This document shows positions 51,120 through 60,395 of a stretch of DNA of 64,000 nucleotides, piece by piece. This DNA comes from Novacetimonas maltaceti (lineage in GTDB: Bacteria > Pseudomonadota > Alphaproteobacteria > Acetobacterales > Acetobacteraceae): contig NZ_POTC01000010.1 of assembly GCF_002906255.1 (NCBI RefSeq), forward strand, positions 1-64,000, in the 5' to 3' direction. Both the position numbers and the translations under genes were made by a program. Position 1 is the stretch's first letter. Every line of letters starts with the position of its first letter. The notes below the pieces were generated by a model. The model saw only the letters and a list, made by a program, of their open reading frames with translations, was not told the DNA's origin and did not search any database.

Positions 51120-52616
51120 ATGGACATGCCCCGATCATCCCCGCCCCCTTCTTCCGCCGAGCCATCCCCAACGCCGGCCCCGGTCATCGTCTGGTTTCGT
51201 GACGACCTGCGACTGGCGGACAACCCGGCCCTGTCGCATGCGGTGGCATCGGGGCGGCCGGTGCTGTGCCTGTTCGTGCATGACCCGCAACAGGCCTTCG
51301 CCCGTGCGCTGGGCGGGGCGGTGCGGTGGTGGCTCGACGGGGGCCTGCGCGCGCTGCATGCGGACCTTGCGCGGGTGGGGGCGGGACTGCATGTGGCATG
51401 CGGCGATGCCGCCACGCTGGTGCCCCGGCTTGTGGCGCAGGCAGGGGCGGCGGAAATCGTGTGGAACCGCCGCTATGATCCCGCTGGCCGTGAAACCGAC
51501 ACCGCCATAAAGGCCGCCGTGAAGGAAGCGGGCGTGGCCGCCCACAGCTTTGCGGCCGGCGTGCTGCATGAACCATGGACGGTACGCACCCGCACGGGCG
51601 ATGCGTTCCGGGTCTATACCGCGTGGTGGCGCGCCGCACGCGCCATGGGCGATCCCCTGCCGCCGCTGCCCGCGCCCGCACATGTCCCCCCGGCGGCGCG
51701 TCCCGCCGCATGGGCGGAGCCTTGCGTGGGGATCGACGCGCTTGGCCTGCGTCCCGTGGCCCCCGACTGGGCCGGGGGGCTGCGCGCGGCATGGCGCCCG
51801 GGAGAGGAAGCGGCACGCGAACGCCTGCGTGATTTTGTCGTGGGCGGGCTTGCGGGATATGCCGATGCGCGCGACCGGCCGGACCTGCCCGCGACATCGC
51901 GCCTGTCGCCGGACCTGCGGTTTGGCCATGTCTCCCCCCGGCAGGTCTGGCACGAAGCCGTCATGGCCGTGCGCGGGACCGCCGGGCAGGGCGCGGGTGA
52001 AAAGGACCTGGAGAAATTCCTGTCGGAACTGGGGTGGCGGGATTTTGCGGTGTCCCTGCTTTATGCGCAGCCCGAACTGGTCTCAGCCAATTTCCGCACC
52101 GAATTCGATGCGATGCCGTGGCGCGATGACGCGCGTGACCTGCGGGCGTGGCAGCAGGGGCGCACGGGCTATCCCATCGTCGATGCGGGCATGCGGCAGT
52201 TGTGGCAGACCGGCTGGATGCACAACCGGGTGCGGATGATCGTGGCGTCGTTCCTGACGAAACACCTGCTGATGGACTGGCGCGTGGGGGAGGCATGGTT
52301 CCGCGACACGCTGGTGGATGCGGATATCGCAAGCAATGTCGCCAACTGGCAGTGGGTTGCGGGGTGCGGGGTGGATGCCGCCCCCTATTTCCGCGTGTTC
52401 AACCCCGTGCTGCAGGCGCAGAAGTTCGATCCCGACGGGGCCTATGTGCGCAGATGGGTGCCCGAACTTGCCCGACTGCCCACGTCATGCGTCCATGCCC
52501 CATGGACCTGTGACCCCGCGATCCGCGGGCGCGTGGCCTATCCCGCGCCCATCGTGGACCTGCAGGGGGGCCGCGCGCGGGCGCTTGCGGCGTGGAAAGG
52601 GCTGTCAGGCGCGTAA
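51120..52616 (+). CDS. phrB: Deoxyribodipyrimidine photolyase (class I, FAD)
   Basis: A 498-residue photolyase/cryptochrome protein that uses light to split cyclobutane pyrimidine dimers. VIVWFRDDLRLADNPAL begins the antenna domain; the FAD-binding domain contains EKDLEKFLSELGWRDFAV, GYPIVDAGMRQLWQTGWMHNRVRMIVASFL and DWRVGEAWF...DADIASNVANWQWVAGCG with the electron-transfer Trp residues. AWRPGEEAARERLRDFV and the absence of iron-sulfur cysteines place it in class I. ATG 51120 or 51126 are both possible. It stands alone. Confidence 0.93.
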   Translation: MDMPRSSPPPSSAEPSPTPAPVIVWFRDDLRLADNPALSHAVASGRPVLCLFVHDPQQAFARALGGAVRWWLDGGLRALHADLARVGAGLHVACGDAATLVPRLVAQAGAAEIVWNRRYDPAGRETDTAIKAAVKEAGVAAHSFAAGVLHEPWTVRTRTGDAFRVYTAWWRAARAMGDPLPPLPAPAHVPPAARPAAWAEPCVGIDALGLRPVAPDWAGGLRAAWRPGEEAARERLRDFVVGGLAGYADARDRPDLPATSRLSPDLRFGHVSPRQVWHEAVMAVRGTAGQGAGEKDLEKFLSELGWRDFAVSLLYAQPELVSANFRTEFDAMPWRDDARDLRAWQQGRTGYPIVDAGMRQLWQTGWMHNRVRMIVASFLTKHLLMDWRVGEAWFRDTLVDADIASNVANWQWVAGCGVDAAPYFRVFNPVLQAQKFDPDGAYVRRWVPELARLPTSCVHAPWTCDPAIRGRVAYPAPIVDLQGGRARALAAWKGLSGA

Positions 52617-52633
52617 CAGGCGCATGGCGGGGA

Positions 52634-53527
52634 TCAGGCGCATTTTTCAAGGTCGTCGAAGCGCGTGTAATCGACCGTGATGCTGCCATCGGGGTTGGTG
52701 TTGATGATGTCCACGAAATGGTGGTCATACAGCATCCGGTCGAACCCGTAGGCCGTGCGGGCGAACACCGACTGTCCGGAGGCCTCGTCCGTGCCGGTGA
52801 TCGTGACGATGATCTCCGCCTCCTCCGCGCGCAGCATCTCCAGTGTGACGCCATGCAGGGGGCTGGCTGCGTCAATCACATGCACCGGCAGGCACGCAAA
52901 GCGCAGGACCGGGATGTGCGACTGCCGCAGGGGCAGGGAATCGAACTCCCGCGTGACATGGCCGTCGGGTTGCGGGATCAGGCGGGCAAGCGAGAATTCG
53001 ATGTCCGCGCTCAGGATCGGGCTGCGGCGGCAGTTGGCGACACGCACGTCAAGGTGCGGTGTCGTGTTGTCGTTGATGATGACGGCGCGCTTGCTGAACA
53101 TGATGCGCGCGCGCGGGCGCGAAAACCGCGCGAAGACAAGGCCCGTCGCCACGGCGTTGATCATCATGCCGCCCAGGACCTCTGTCGTCGCCAGCAGGTT
53201 CGCCGTGCGGCCGACCGGGGCCATGACGCCATATCCCACGGTCGAGAGGGTCTGGACGCTGAAGAAGAAATAATCGAGGAAATCGCCGCCCCGCGCGCCC
53301 GAAACCTGCGACCCCACCGCCATGTAGGCCAGCGCGAAGACCACGTTGATCCCGACATAGAACGCGATGGACCAGTACAGGAACCTGCTCCACCGCGCCG
53401 TCAGCGCATGGTGGTAGAAATCGGACCAGAACCGGTCCGCCTGTCCCACCCGCACGATGGTGTCATGGCCCCTGTCCTCCAGCACATGGGGATGGCGCGT
53501 GGCGGCGGCAGTCCAGACGGCCCGCAT
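52634..53527 (-). CDS. KirBac-type inward-rectifier potassium channel
   Basis: A 297-residue protein with two transmembrane helices (about 50-71 and 107-133) flanking a pore loop with the potassium filter TVGYG (96-100). A slide-helix region HHALTARWSRFLYW precedes helix 1, and the C-terminal half is the cytoplasmic immunoglobulin-like Kir domain (RARIMFSKRAVI onward; PVLRFACLPVHVID; MLYDHHFVDII). It conducts K+ across the inner membrane as a tetramer. It is convergent with phrB and follows the Lrp gene on the same strand. Confidence 0.93.
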   Translation of the reverse strand: MRAVWTAAATRHPHVLEDRGHDTIVRVGQADRFWSDFYHHALTARWSRFLYWSIAFYVGINVVFALAYMAVGSQVSGARGGDFLDYFFFSVQTLSTVGYGVMAPVGRTANLLATTEVLGGMMINAVATGLVFARFSRPRARIMFSKRAVIINDNTTPHLDVRVANCRRSPILSADIEFSLARLIPQPDGHVTREFDSLPLRQSHIPVLRFACLPVHVIDAASPLHGVTLEMLRAEEAEIIVTITGTDEASGQSVFARTAYGFDRMLYDHHFVDIINTNPDGSITVDYTRFDDLEKCA

Positions 53528-53564
53528 GCCTGGGTCCCATGCAAATCCCGCGTGACGGGTACGG

Positions 53565-54032
53565 CTACAGCGGCACGCCGGTCCCGGTCTTCACACGGTC
53601 CAGCACGACCATGGTGTGATAGGAACGCACAAGTTCGTTGTCCGCCAGCAGGCGCGCGGTCCGCTGTTCATAATCCTCCATCGACGGGACCAGCAGGATC
53701 AGGATGAACCCCGCCGTCCCGGTGACGCAGTAACATTGCTGCACCTCCGGGGCATCGCGGAAGAAGGCCTTGATGGCCGACACCGTGGCCGAACGGTCAT
53801 CCGTCAGCGTGACATTCACCAGCACGGTGATGGGAAAGCCCACGGCGGCCTGGTCCACGATGGCGACCGTGCGGCGGATGATGCCCTCCTTCTGCATGCG
53901 TGCGATCCGGCGCTGCACGGCGGGGGGCGACAGGTTGACCCGCCGCGCGATTTCGCGCTGCGGCCGGCCTGCGTCCTCCTGCAGCAGGCGCACGATGGCC
54001 AGGTCATGCGGGTCCAGCCTGTGAGTGGACAT
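53565..54032 (-). CDS. Lrp/AsnC-family transcriptional regulator
   Basis: A 155-residue regulator with an N-terminal HTH (RLDPHDLAIVRLLQEDAGRP then QREIARRVNLSPPAVQRRI) and a C-terminal RAM ligand-binding domain (FRDAPEVQQCYCVTGTAGFI, YHTMVVLDRVKTGT). Such proteins sense amino acids. GAAGGAACG precedes ATG 54032. It is divergent from an EamA exporter with a 112-base gap, the standard arrangement for an amino-acid-responsive exporter pair. Confidence 0.92.
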   Translation of the reverse strand: MSTHRLDPHDLAIVRLLQEDAGRPQREIARRVNLSPPAVQRRIARMQKEGIIRRTVAIVDQAAVGFPITVLVNVTLTDDRSATVSAIKAFFRDAPEVQQCYCVTGTAGFILILLVPSMEDYEQRTARLLADNELVRSYHTMVVLDRVKTGTGVPL

Positions 54033-54144
54033 TGCGCGTTCCTTCGGTTTCATGAGCGAAAATTGCACATCCTTTCCCAAAAAAGAGCACATTCCCCGGC
54101 ATTCTCAAGTTATTTCCTTATGGTTACGAACTGTAAGGTACGCC

Positions 54145-55101
54145 ATGGGCAACGAACGCAGACCCGTTGACGCGCAGGCCACGGCCATCATGGTCATGAT
54201 GTGCGCGATCTGGGGCACGCAGCAGGTCATCATCAAACTGGCGGCGGCATCGATGGCGCCGCTGCTGCAGGTGGGGGTGCGTTCGGGCATCTCGGCGGTA
54301 CTGGTCGCGCTGGTGGTGCTGTACCGGCGCGACCATGGGGCGCTGGCGCGGTGGACGCTGCGCGGTGGTGTCCTGGCGGGGCTGCTGTTCGGGACGGAGT
54401 TCGTGCTGGTGGGGGAGGGGCTGCGCCTGACCACGGCGTCGCATATCGCGATCTTCCTCTATACCGCGCCGATCTTCGCGGCGTTCGGCCTTGGGCTGTG
54501 CCTGCCGGAAGAACGGCTTGCCCCGCTGCAATGGTGCGGCATCGGGCTGGCCTTTGCCGGGGTGGTGGCGTCCTTTGCCGGGCGTGGGCCGGCGCCTGCG
54601 GGCAGCATGGCGTGGCTGGGTGACCTGCTGGGGGTTGCGGCGGGCGCGGCCAGTGGCGCGACCACGACGGTCGTGCGGGTGTCCGCCCTGTCGCGCGCGC
54701 CGGCGTCAGTGACGCTGCTGTACCAACTGCTGGGCGGATTCGTGCTGGCCGGCGGCGCGGCGGTGATGATGGGCGAGGTCCGGGTCACATGGACGCCCAT
54801 GCTGGTGACGGGACTGCTGTACCAGAGCGTGGTCGTCTCCTTCGCCAGCTATCTGGCGTGGTTCGCCCTGCTGCGGGTCTATCTTGCCTCCCGCCTTGGG
54901 GTGATTTCCTTCATGGCGCCGGTGTTCGGGACGGTGTTCGGCGTGACGGTGCTGGGTGAACGGCTGGATACCGCCTTCATCTGTGGCGCGGCGATGATCC
55001 TGGGGGGAATCGTGCTGGTCAGCGCCGAAGACCTGCTGCGTGGTGGCCGCAGGGCGCGGGCCATCCCGGACGAGGGCTGCATCACCGGGAACGGGACGTG
55101 A
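54145..55101 (+). CDS. EamA/DMT-family exporter
   Basis: A 318-residue ten-helix membrane protein in two EamA halves: ATAIMVMMCAIWGTQQVIIKLAAASMAPL at the start and GDLLGVAAGAASGATTTVVRV opening the second half. Closing region GVISFMAPVFGTVFGVTVLGERL is the conserved EamA end. TGTAAGGTACG precedes the ATG. The divergent Lrp regulator points to amino-acid export; the specific substrate is not known. A full hairpin repeat follows the stop. Confidence 0.9.
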   Translation: MGNERRPVDAQATAIMVMMCAIWGTQQVIIKLAAASMAPLLQVGVRSGISAVLVALVVLYRRDHGALARWTLRGGVLAGLLFGTEFVLVGEGLRLTTASHIAIFLYTAPIFAAFGLGLCLPEERLAPLQWCGIGLAFAGVVASFAGRGPAPAGSMAWLGDLLGVAAGAASGATTTVVRVSALSRAPASVTLLYQLLGGFVLAGGAAVMMGEVRVTWTPMLVTGLLYQSVVVSFASYLAWFALLRVYLASRLGVISFMAPVFGTVFGVTVLGERLDTAFICGAAMILGGIVLVSAEDLLRGGRRARAIPDEGCITGNGT

Positions 55102-55184
55102 CGGGTATTGATGTACCTCAAAGTACACTTTCCCGGAAAGCTGTACCTGAAAAGTGGTTTCAGGCATGGCGCTGATAAACGGAT

Positions 55185-55265
55185 AAAAGTTTTTGGGTGC
55201 CGCCTTTTTCCAAAAAGGCGGCGTTCCTTTGAAGCTTTTTGCAAAAAGCTTTACCAAAAATTCCT
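55185..55265. repeat. Full copy 12 of the three-way-junction hairpin repeat
   Basis: AAAAGTTTTTGGGTGCCGCC opens the unit; CCGCCTTTTT/AAAAAGGCGG and GAAGCTTTTTGCAAAAAGCTT are the two hairpins; ACCAAAAATTCC closes it. It fills the gap between convergent EamA and ABC transporter genes. Confidence 0.85.
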
Positions 55266-55268
55266 GAT

Positions 55269-56993
55269 TTATGGAGACTGGAGCGTGATGCACGTGTCAT
55301 GCGCCGCCAGCAGGGAGGCGCGGTGCGTGATCGAGACGATGGTGATGCCCGGACACTCCTGCCGCAGCAGGTCATACAGCATGCCCTCCGCCGTGGCATC
55401 AAGGCTGGAGGTCGATTCATCGAGGAAAACCCACGCCGGGCGCGCCACAAGGATGCGCGCGAACGCAAGGCGCTGCTGCTCCCCCGGTGAAAGCGTCTGC
55501 CCCCATGGCGCCTCCTCGTCCAGCAGGGGCGCCAGCCGCCCCAGCCCGACCGCCGCCAGTGCCGCGCGCACCTGCGTGTCCTGCACCTGCGTGGTGGCCA
55601 TGGGATAGCATACGGCCCGGCGCAGGCTGCCCACCGGCAGGTAGGGGCGCTGCGGCACGAACATCATCGGGGTGTCGGGGCGTTCGATTTCCCCGCGCAC
55701 GAACGGCCAGATCCCGGCCATGACCCGGAACAGGGTCGATTTCCCCGTCCCCGACGGCGCGGAAATGACGGTCATGCCCCCATGGCGCAGTGTCATCGAC
55801 ACATGTTCCAGCATGACCGTGCCATCGGGGCGCAGGACCGTCAGGTCACGCAGGACCATGTCCGCCCCGGCGGCGGCGGGAATGACGCGGCATTCCCCCT
55901 CCATCGCGCGGGCGCGGTCCATGACGCGCTGGAACGTCGCCAGTCGCGCGACCTCGGCATGCCATGTGGCCAGCGAGGCGTAGGAGGTCGAAAACCATCC
56001 CATGGCCCCCTGCACGCGCGAAAATGCCATGACCATCTGCATCAGCGTGCCGAACGTCATCTTGTTGGCGAAATAGCGGATGGAGCCGACAAGCAGCGCG
56101 AAATTGCCCGACACGACCTCCAGCCCCGTTGTCAGCAGCCCCAGCATCCGCGTGCGGCGCATGATGGCGAGGAAGTTGTCATAGACGGCGGAAAATGCGT
56201 GCTCCAGCCCGGTTTTCTCCTCCGCCTCGCCACGGTACAGGGCGATTCCCTCGGCATTGTCGCGCACATGTACCAATCCGTAACGCAGGTCGGCCTCGGC
56301 GCGCTGCTGCAGGAACTGCAACCCCGCAAGCCGGTGCCCGACAAGGTGCGTGACCCATGTGGCAAAGATCGAATACAGCAGCGCCGCCCAGAAGAAATAG
56401 CCCGGTATGGTGATCCCCAGCACCACAAGCGGTCCCGACAGCGCCCACAGGAGCCCGGCATAGCTGAACAGGGTCACGACATTGGTGACGAGGCTGGTGA
56501 ACTGCGTCAGCGTGTCGCTGACGAAGCTGTTGATGTCCTCCTGTATGCGCTGGTCGGGGTTGTCGGCCCCGGCGTCAAGTCCCGACGTGACCAGCGCGAT
56601 GCGGTAATAGGTCCGGTTTTCCAGCCATTGCGCCGTCATCCGCCGCGTCAGCCACCGCCGCCAGCGCAGCTGGAGCATCTGCTGCAGGTACGGCAGGTAC
56701 ACCCCCATCACCAGCGCGGGGGCCGCGACGGGGAAGAAGCCGGGGATGATGCCGCCGCTTTCGCCGCGCACATACCAGAACAGGCCGCGCAGGAAGGTCT
56801 TTACGTCGCGCTGCTGCAGGGCGGTGTAATAGACGTTGCGCGCGAACGACTGCACCAGGTCGATTCCCACCAGAGAGAACGTCAGCGCCAGCACACCAAG
56901 CAGGAGCGCCCACGCGCGCCCGCGCTCCTCGGACATGAAATAGGGACGGGTCAGGTACCAGACGTCTTTGAGCACGAGGCGTAAATGCTGCAT
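55269..56993 (-). CDS. ABC transporter with fused permease and ATPase (YddA/SbmA-like)
   Basis: A 574-residue half-transporter. The N-terminal membrane domain (about 25-340) resembles the SbmA/BacA_2 fold (RKWRRWLTRRM-like RWRRWLTRRMTAQWLENRTY, NPDQRIQEDINSFVSDTL). The ATPase (380-574) has Walker A SAPSGTGKST (411-420), signature LSPGEQ (501-506), Walker B VFLDEST (522-528) and switch His557. It should dimerise and move peptides, cobalamin or long-chain compounds; the direction is unclear because relatives include importers and exporters. It stands alone. Confidence 0.9.
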   Translation of the reverse strand: MQHLRLVLKDVWYLTRPYFMSEERGRAWALLLGVLALTFSLVGIDLVQSFARNVYYTALQQRDVKTFLRGLFWYVRGESGGIIPGFFPVAAPALVMGVYLPYLQQMLQLRWRRWLTRRMTAQWLENRTYYRIALVTSGLDAGADNPDQRIQEDINSFVSDTLTQFTSLVTNVVTLFSYAGLLWALSGPLVVLGITIPGYFFWAALLYSIFATWVTHLVGHRLAGLQFLQQRAEADLRYGLVHVRDNAEGIALYRGEAEEKTGLEHAFSAVYDNFLAIMRRTRMLGLLTTGLEVVSGNFALLVGSIRYFANKMTFGTLMQMVMAFSRVQGAMGWFSTSYASLATWHAEVARLATFQRVMDRARAMEGECRVIPAAAGADMVLRDLTVLRPDGTVMLEHVSMTLRHGGMTVISAPSGTGKSTLFRVMAGIWPFVRGEIERPDTPMMFVPQRPYLPVGSLRRAVCYPMATTQVQDTQVRAALAAVGLGRLAPLLDEEAPWGQTLSPGEQQRLAFARILVARPAWVFLDESTSSLDATAEGMLYDLLRQECPGITIVSITHRASLLAAHDTCITLQSP

Positions 56994-57290
56994 GTTCCAG
57001 GGTCCGCACGGCCGGACGGGCGTGAGTGCACCATCCTGCCTGCGTGTGTGTCACGAAGCGCTGCGGGACTCAATCTCCATCATGCCGCCACCGCGGCAGT
57101 GGCGTTGCATTCTTGTATGAACCCCGCCAAGGGGATAAACGGTTAGGGAGAACCGGTTGAATGACCCTGTGCGGCGCACGTGCACGTATCGCTGTCCCCA
57201 AGTGTCGGCAATGTCGCGAAGCAGGGCGGTCATGGCCGTTTCTGGCCCGGATTCCCGCGCGGCAGCGGATTGCAGAAGAAAAACGATGAC
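56994..57290. other. Divergent region between the ABC transporter and the GGDEF-EAL gene
   Basis: No gene is supported in these ~297 bases. Divergent promoters should lie here. The only ribosome-like stretch before the GGDEF-EAL ATG is AGAAGAAAAACG, weak for this genome. No clear palindrome was seen. Confidence 0.4.
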
Positions 57291-59468
57291 ATGACAACCT
57301 ATACGCATTCTCCGGACCTGCAGTTTTCCGACCTCGCGCTCCAGCATGTCCCCGAGGCGGTGGTCCTGATCAACGACCGTAACGACATCGTTTTCTACAA
57401 TGACGCGGCACAGAGACTGTGGGGTCTCCCGCGGGACGAGGTGATGGGACAGAACGTGCGCTGCCTTGTCCCGGTGGCCTATCGCGCGGACCATGACGGT
57501 TTCATCGCCCGCCACCGGGAGGCGGGCAGCCACCACAATGTCGGCACCACCCGCGATGTGGAATTCGTCAATGCCAGTGGCGAAGTGCGGCGCGGGCGGC
57601 TGTCGCTGTCGCAGGTGGTGCGTCCGGGCCTGCCGGGCATCTTCTACATGGGCATCATGACCGACGTGACGCAGGAACGTCATGCCGAAAGCATCCTGCA
57701 ACTGCGCAATGACCTGCTGCGCAGCCTGACGACCGAGAAGCTGCCCCTTGACCAAAGCGGGCAGTTCCTGTGCCAGCGCATCGAAAACACGGTGTCCGAC
57801 TGCTGCGTGGTGCTGCTGCATCCGGGCGGGCGCGACGGGCGCATGGACGTGACCTCCACCACCACCCTGCCACGGCGCATGCGCAACGCGCTGGCCACCT
57901 GCGTGCCCGATGCGGCGGCGGTGGCGGCGATGAAGGACAATCCCGCCGTCGCCGCCGACCTGGCGTGGACGCGCCACGCGGTGCTGGCGCGTTCGTTCGG
58001 GTTCGACAGTTGCGTCGCCGCCCCCATCACCACCCATGACGGCACGCCGGCGGGCATCCTTGCGATCTACCTGCGCGACAGCAGCGTCAGGGACTGGGCG
58101 GTGGATGTCATGAAGGCCGCAACCCCGTTCTGCACGCTCGCGCTCGGGCGGGATGCGGCACGCCAGCGCATCTCCGAACTGTCGGAACGCGATACGCTGA
58201 CGGGACTGCTCAACCGGTCGTCGCTCAACCGCTATATCGAGACGATGACATCGGACCGGCAGGATGCCGTCTTTACGGTCATGGTCATCAATATCGACAG
58301 TTTCCGCGACATCAACAACGCGCTTGGCCATATCCATGCCGACAACTTCCTGCGTGAGGTGGCGGTACGCCTGCAGAAACTGTCGGCCGGGCGCTTCATC
58401 ATCAGCCGCAGCAGCGGGGACGAGTTCATCGTCGTGGTGCCCAACTGTCCCCGCGCGCTGGCGATGGACCAGGCGACGCGCATCATCCGCATGATTGCCG
58501 AACCGATCGAGGTCGATGACAGCGCCATCACGCTGTCGGTTTCCATCGGCATCGCGTGCTTCCCCGATGACGGTCCCGATGGCGAATCCCTGCTGGGCCA
58601 TGCCGACGTGGCCCTCCAGCAGGCGAAGAACGAGGGACGCGGCACCTACAAATTCGCGGATTCGAGCAAGAACCGTCTGGCGCAGGACCGCCTGCTGCTG
58701 GGCAGCGCGCTGCATGAAACCGTGTCCAAGGGGCTTTTGCACCTGTACTACCAGCCCCAGATCGATACGATGACCGGCGAACTGTACGGCGTGGAGGCCC
58801 TGGCGCGGTGGCATCATCCCCACCTTGGCAACATCTTCCCCTCGCGCTTCATCGCGGTGGCGGAGGAAACCGGCCAGATCGCCGCCATCGGCCGGTGGTC
58901 CCTGCAGGAAGCCTGCCGGCAGATGGCCCAGTGGGACCGCGAGGGCATCCATGTGCCCACCGTTGCGGTCAACCTGTCCGCCGCGCATTTCGGTGACCAC
59001 AGCGTTCCCGAATATATCGCGGGGCTGCTGCGGACCTATGACCTGACGCCGGACCGCCTGACGGTGGAGATCACGGAAAACGTCATGATGGAAAGTGGCA
59101 AGACCACGCATGACGTGCTGCAGGCCATCCGCAATATCGGGGTGGGCCTGTCGATGGACGATTTCGGCACGGGCTATTCCTCCCTGTCGCGCCTGACGCG
59201 CCTGCCGCTGACGGAAATCAAGATCGACCGCAGCTTCATCAACGATTTCGAGCATGACACCAACGCGCAGGCCGTGACCACCGCCGTCATCGGCATTGGC
59301 AACCGCCTGGGCATGACCGTCGTGACCGAAGGGGTGGAGACCGTGCAGCAGCGCCAACTGCTCGAGGACCTGAAATGCGACGTGATGCAGGGCTACCTGT
59401 TCGCCAAGCCGCTGCCTGCGGATGAGCTGGAAAAGTGGATCCGCACGCGTGAGGCGGGCGAGGCATAG
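57291..59468 (+). CDS. Haem-PAS/GAF/GGDEF/EAL oxygen-sensing cyclic-di-GMP phosphodiesterase
   Basis: A 725-residue cytoplasmic signalling protein. The PAS domain (10-130) has His68 (ADHDGFI) and Arg88 (GTTRDV), separated by 20 residues just as the proximal haem His200 and distal Arg220 of Bradyrhizobium FixL. A GAF domain (about 140-290) follows. The GGDEF domain is degenerate (SGDEF at 375-379, no RxxD inhibitory site), while the EAL domain keeps EAL 502-504, Asn561, Glu593, Asp623-Asp624, Lys644 and Glu680. So it should hydrolyse c-di-GMP, with oxygen as signal. This resembles AxPDEA1 of A. xylinum, which lowers cellulose synthesis. No cyclase gene is adjacent, unlike known cdg operons. 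Confidence 0.9.
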   Translation: MTTYTHSPDLQFSDLALQHVPEAVVLINDRNDIVFYNDAAQRLWGLPRDEVMGQNVRCLVPVAYRADHDGFIARHREAGSHHNVGTTRDVEFVNASGEVRRGRLSLSQVVRPGLPGIFYMGIMTDVTQERHAESILQLRNDLLRSLTTEKLPLDQSGQFLCQRIENTVSDCCVVLLHPGGRDGRMDVTSTTTLPRRMRNALATCVPDAAAVAAMKDNPAVAADLAWTRHAVLARSFGFDSCVAAPITTHDGTPAGILAIYLRDSSVRDWAVDVMKAATPFCTLALGRDAARQRISELSERDTLTGLLNRSSLNRYIETMTSDRQDAVFTVMVINIDSFRDINNALGHIHADNFLREVAVRLQKLSAGRFIISRSSGDEFIVVVPNCPRALAMDQATRIIRMIAEPIEVDDSAITLSVSIGIACFPDDGPDGESLLGHADVALQQAKNEGRGTYKFADSSKNRLAQDRLLLGSALHETVSKGLLHLYYQPQIDTMTGELYGVEALARWHHPHLGNIFPSRFIAVAEETGQIAAIGRWSLQEACRQMAQWDREGIHVPTVAVNLSAAHFGDHSVPEYIAGLLRTYDLTPDRLTVEITENVMMESGKTTHDVLQAIRNIGVGLSMDDFGTGYSSLSRLTRLPLTEIKIDRSFINDFEHDTNAQAVTTAVIGIGNRLGMTVVTEGVETVQQRQLLEDLKCDVMQGYLFAKPLPADELEKWIRTREAGEA

Positions 59469-59811
59469 GCCGGCCCCGACGCTCGGCATGGGGCGTTGTC
59501 GTGCATATTCAGTAACATAATCTTGAGTTCGCCCCCCGCCTGTCGCCACGGGGCGGCCGTGCCCTGTGGGCGCGCGCGGGGCATGGTTCGGGAAAATCCG
59601 TGACGCAGGAATGGTTTTGCACATCCGTTCCGTGGCGGACGGTGGCCTGCGTCCATGGCATTGCTGTTATATATCCAAAAGACGAATGTCTGGCATATGC
59701 AGTGCAGGGGGCCGGGGCGGGCATCCCATGGTAACATGACACGTACTGACACACGCCAGTCACGCATGCCGTTGCGTCTGGTCGCGCAATAATTGAACAA
59801 AGGTGAACAAA
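59469..59811. other. Intergenic region before the DUF2501 gene
   Basis: About 340 bases without a supported gene. A TTATATAT stretch near 59670 could be part of a promoter for the next gene; AAAGGTGAAC supplies its ribosome site. No hairpin repeat is present, unlike many gaps in this window. Confidence 0.4.
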
Positions 59812-60261
59812 ATGATCTCGTGTCTCGGTCGCGTCCTTTCCGCCGGTGCCGTTGTAACCCTGCTGTCCGCCGCCCCCGTGCTGGCGCATGCCGAAATCAA
59901 CCCGCCGACGGGCGCGGGCGTCGCCAACCAGGTGGAACAGATCAAGATGGGCTCGCTGTCGGAAAAGACGGTGATGTCCGCCGTGTCCTCGGCCAAGCCT
60001 GCTGACCTTGGCGGTATCCTCAACTACTGCATCCAGTCCAACTACCTGACCGCTTCGGAAGCATGGCCCGTCCTTGCGGCCCTGAACAAGAAGACCAATG
60101 ACGTCCCGTCCAACAGCAAGGGCAACATGTCGTATGCCGATGGGTCCACCGGCCTGCTGAAGGTCGGCGGCAAGGCGCCGATCTCGCTGGAAGATGCGTC
60201 GACCGACATCCGTCGCGCCGCCTGCGCGAAGGTCGAGGCACGCGCCAAGTCGATGCTCTGA
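59812..60261 (+). CDS. Secreted DUF2501-family protein (YjjA-like)
   Basis: A 149-residue protein with a signal peptide ending in APVLAHA. Mature parts ADLGGILNYCIQSNYLTASEA, GLLKVGGKAPISLED and IRRAACAKVEARAKSML match DUF2501, the family of E. coli YjjA, with two conserved cysteines likely forming a disulfide in the periplasm. Function is unknown. ATG 59812 is chosen over GTG 59803 because AGGTGA is spaced correctly. It stands alone; a hairpin repeat follows. Confidence 0.8.
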   Translation: MISCLGRVLSAGAVVTLLSAAPVLAHAEINPPTGAGVANQVEQIKMGSLSEKTVMSAVSSAKPADLGGILNYCIQSNYLTASEAWPVLAALNKKTNDVPSNSKGNMSYADGSTGLLKVGGKAPISLEDASTDIRRAACAKVEARAKSML

Positions 60262-60395
60262 CCCTGGACTTCCATGCGGGCGCATCCTTTGCGGATGCGC
60301 CCGTATCCGGGGCGGAAGGTCTTCTTTTCCTGAAGAAAAAGAAGCAAAAAGACTTTTGAAAATTTCAGGACTTTTCAAAAAATCTGAAAATAATC

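Noticed and set aside
52926-52955. tRNA T-arm-like string on the minus strand (GGGAGTTCGATTCCCTG)
   Set aside because: It lies inside the KirBac coding frame and no acceptor, D-arm or anticodon structure surrounds it.
13036-55265. Hairpin repeats as intact insertion sequences
   Set aside because: No transposase frame or target duplication is visible; they are about 80 bp and non-coding.
57051-59624. An 857-codon minus-strand frame opposite the GGDEF-EAL gene
   Set aside because: Same antisense effect; no motif or ribosome site, and the plus-strand protein has intact catalytic residues.
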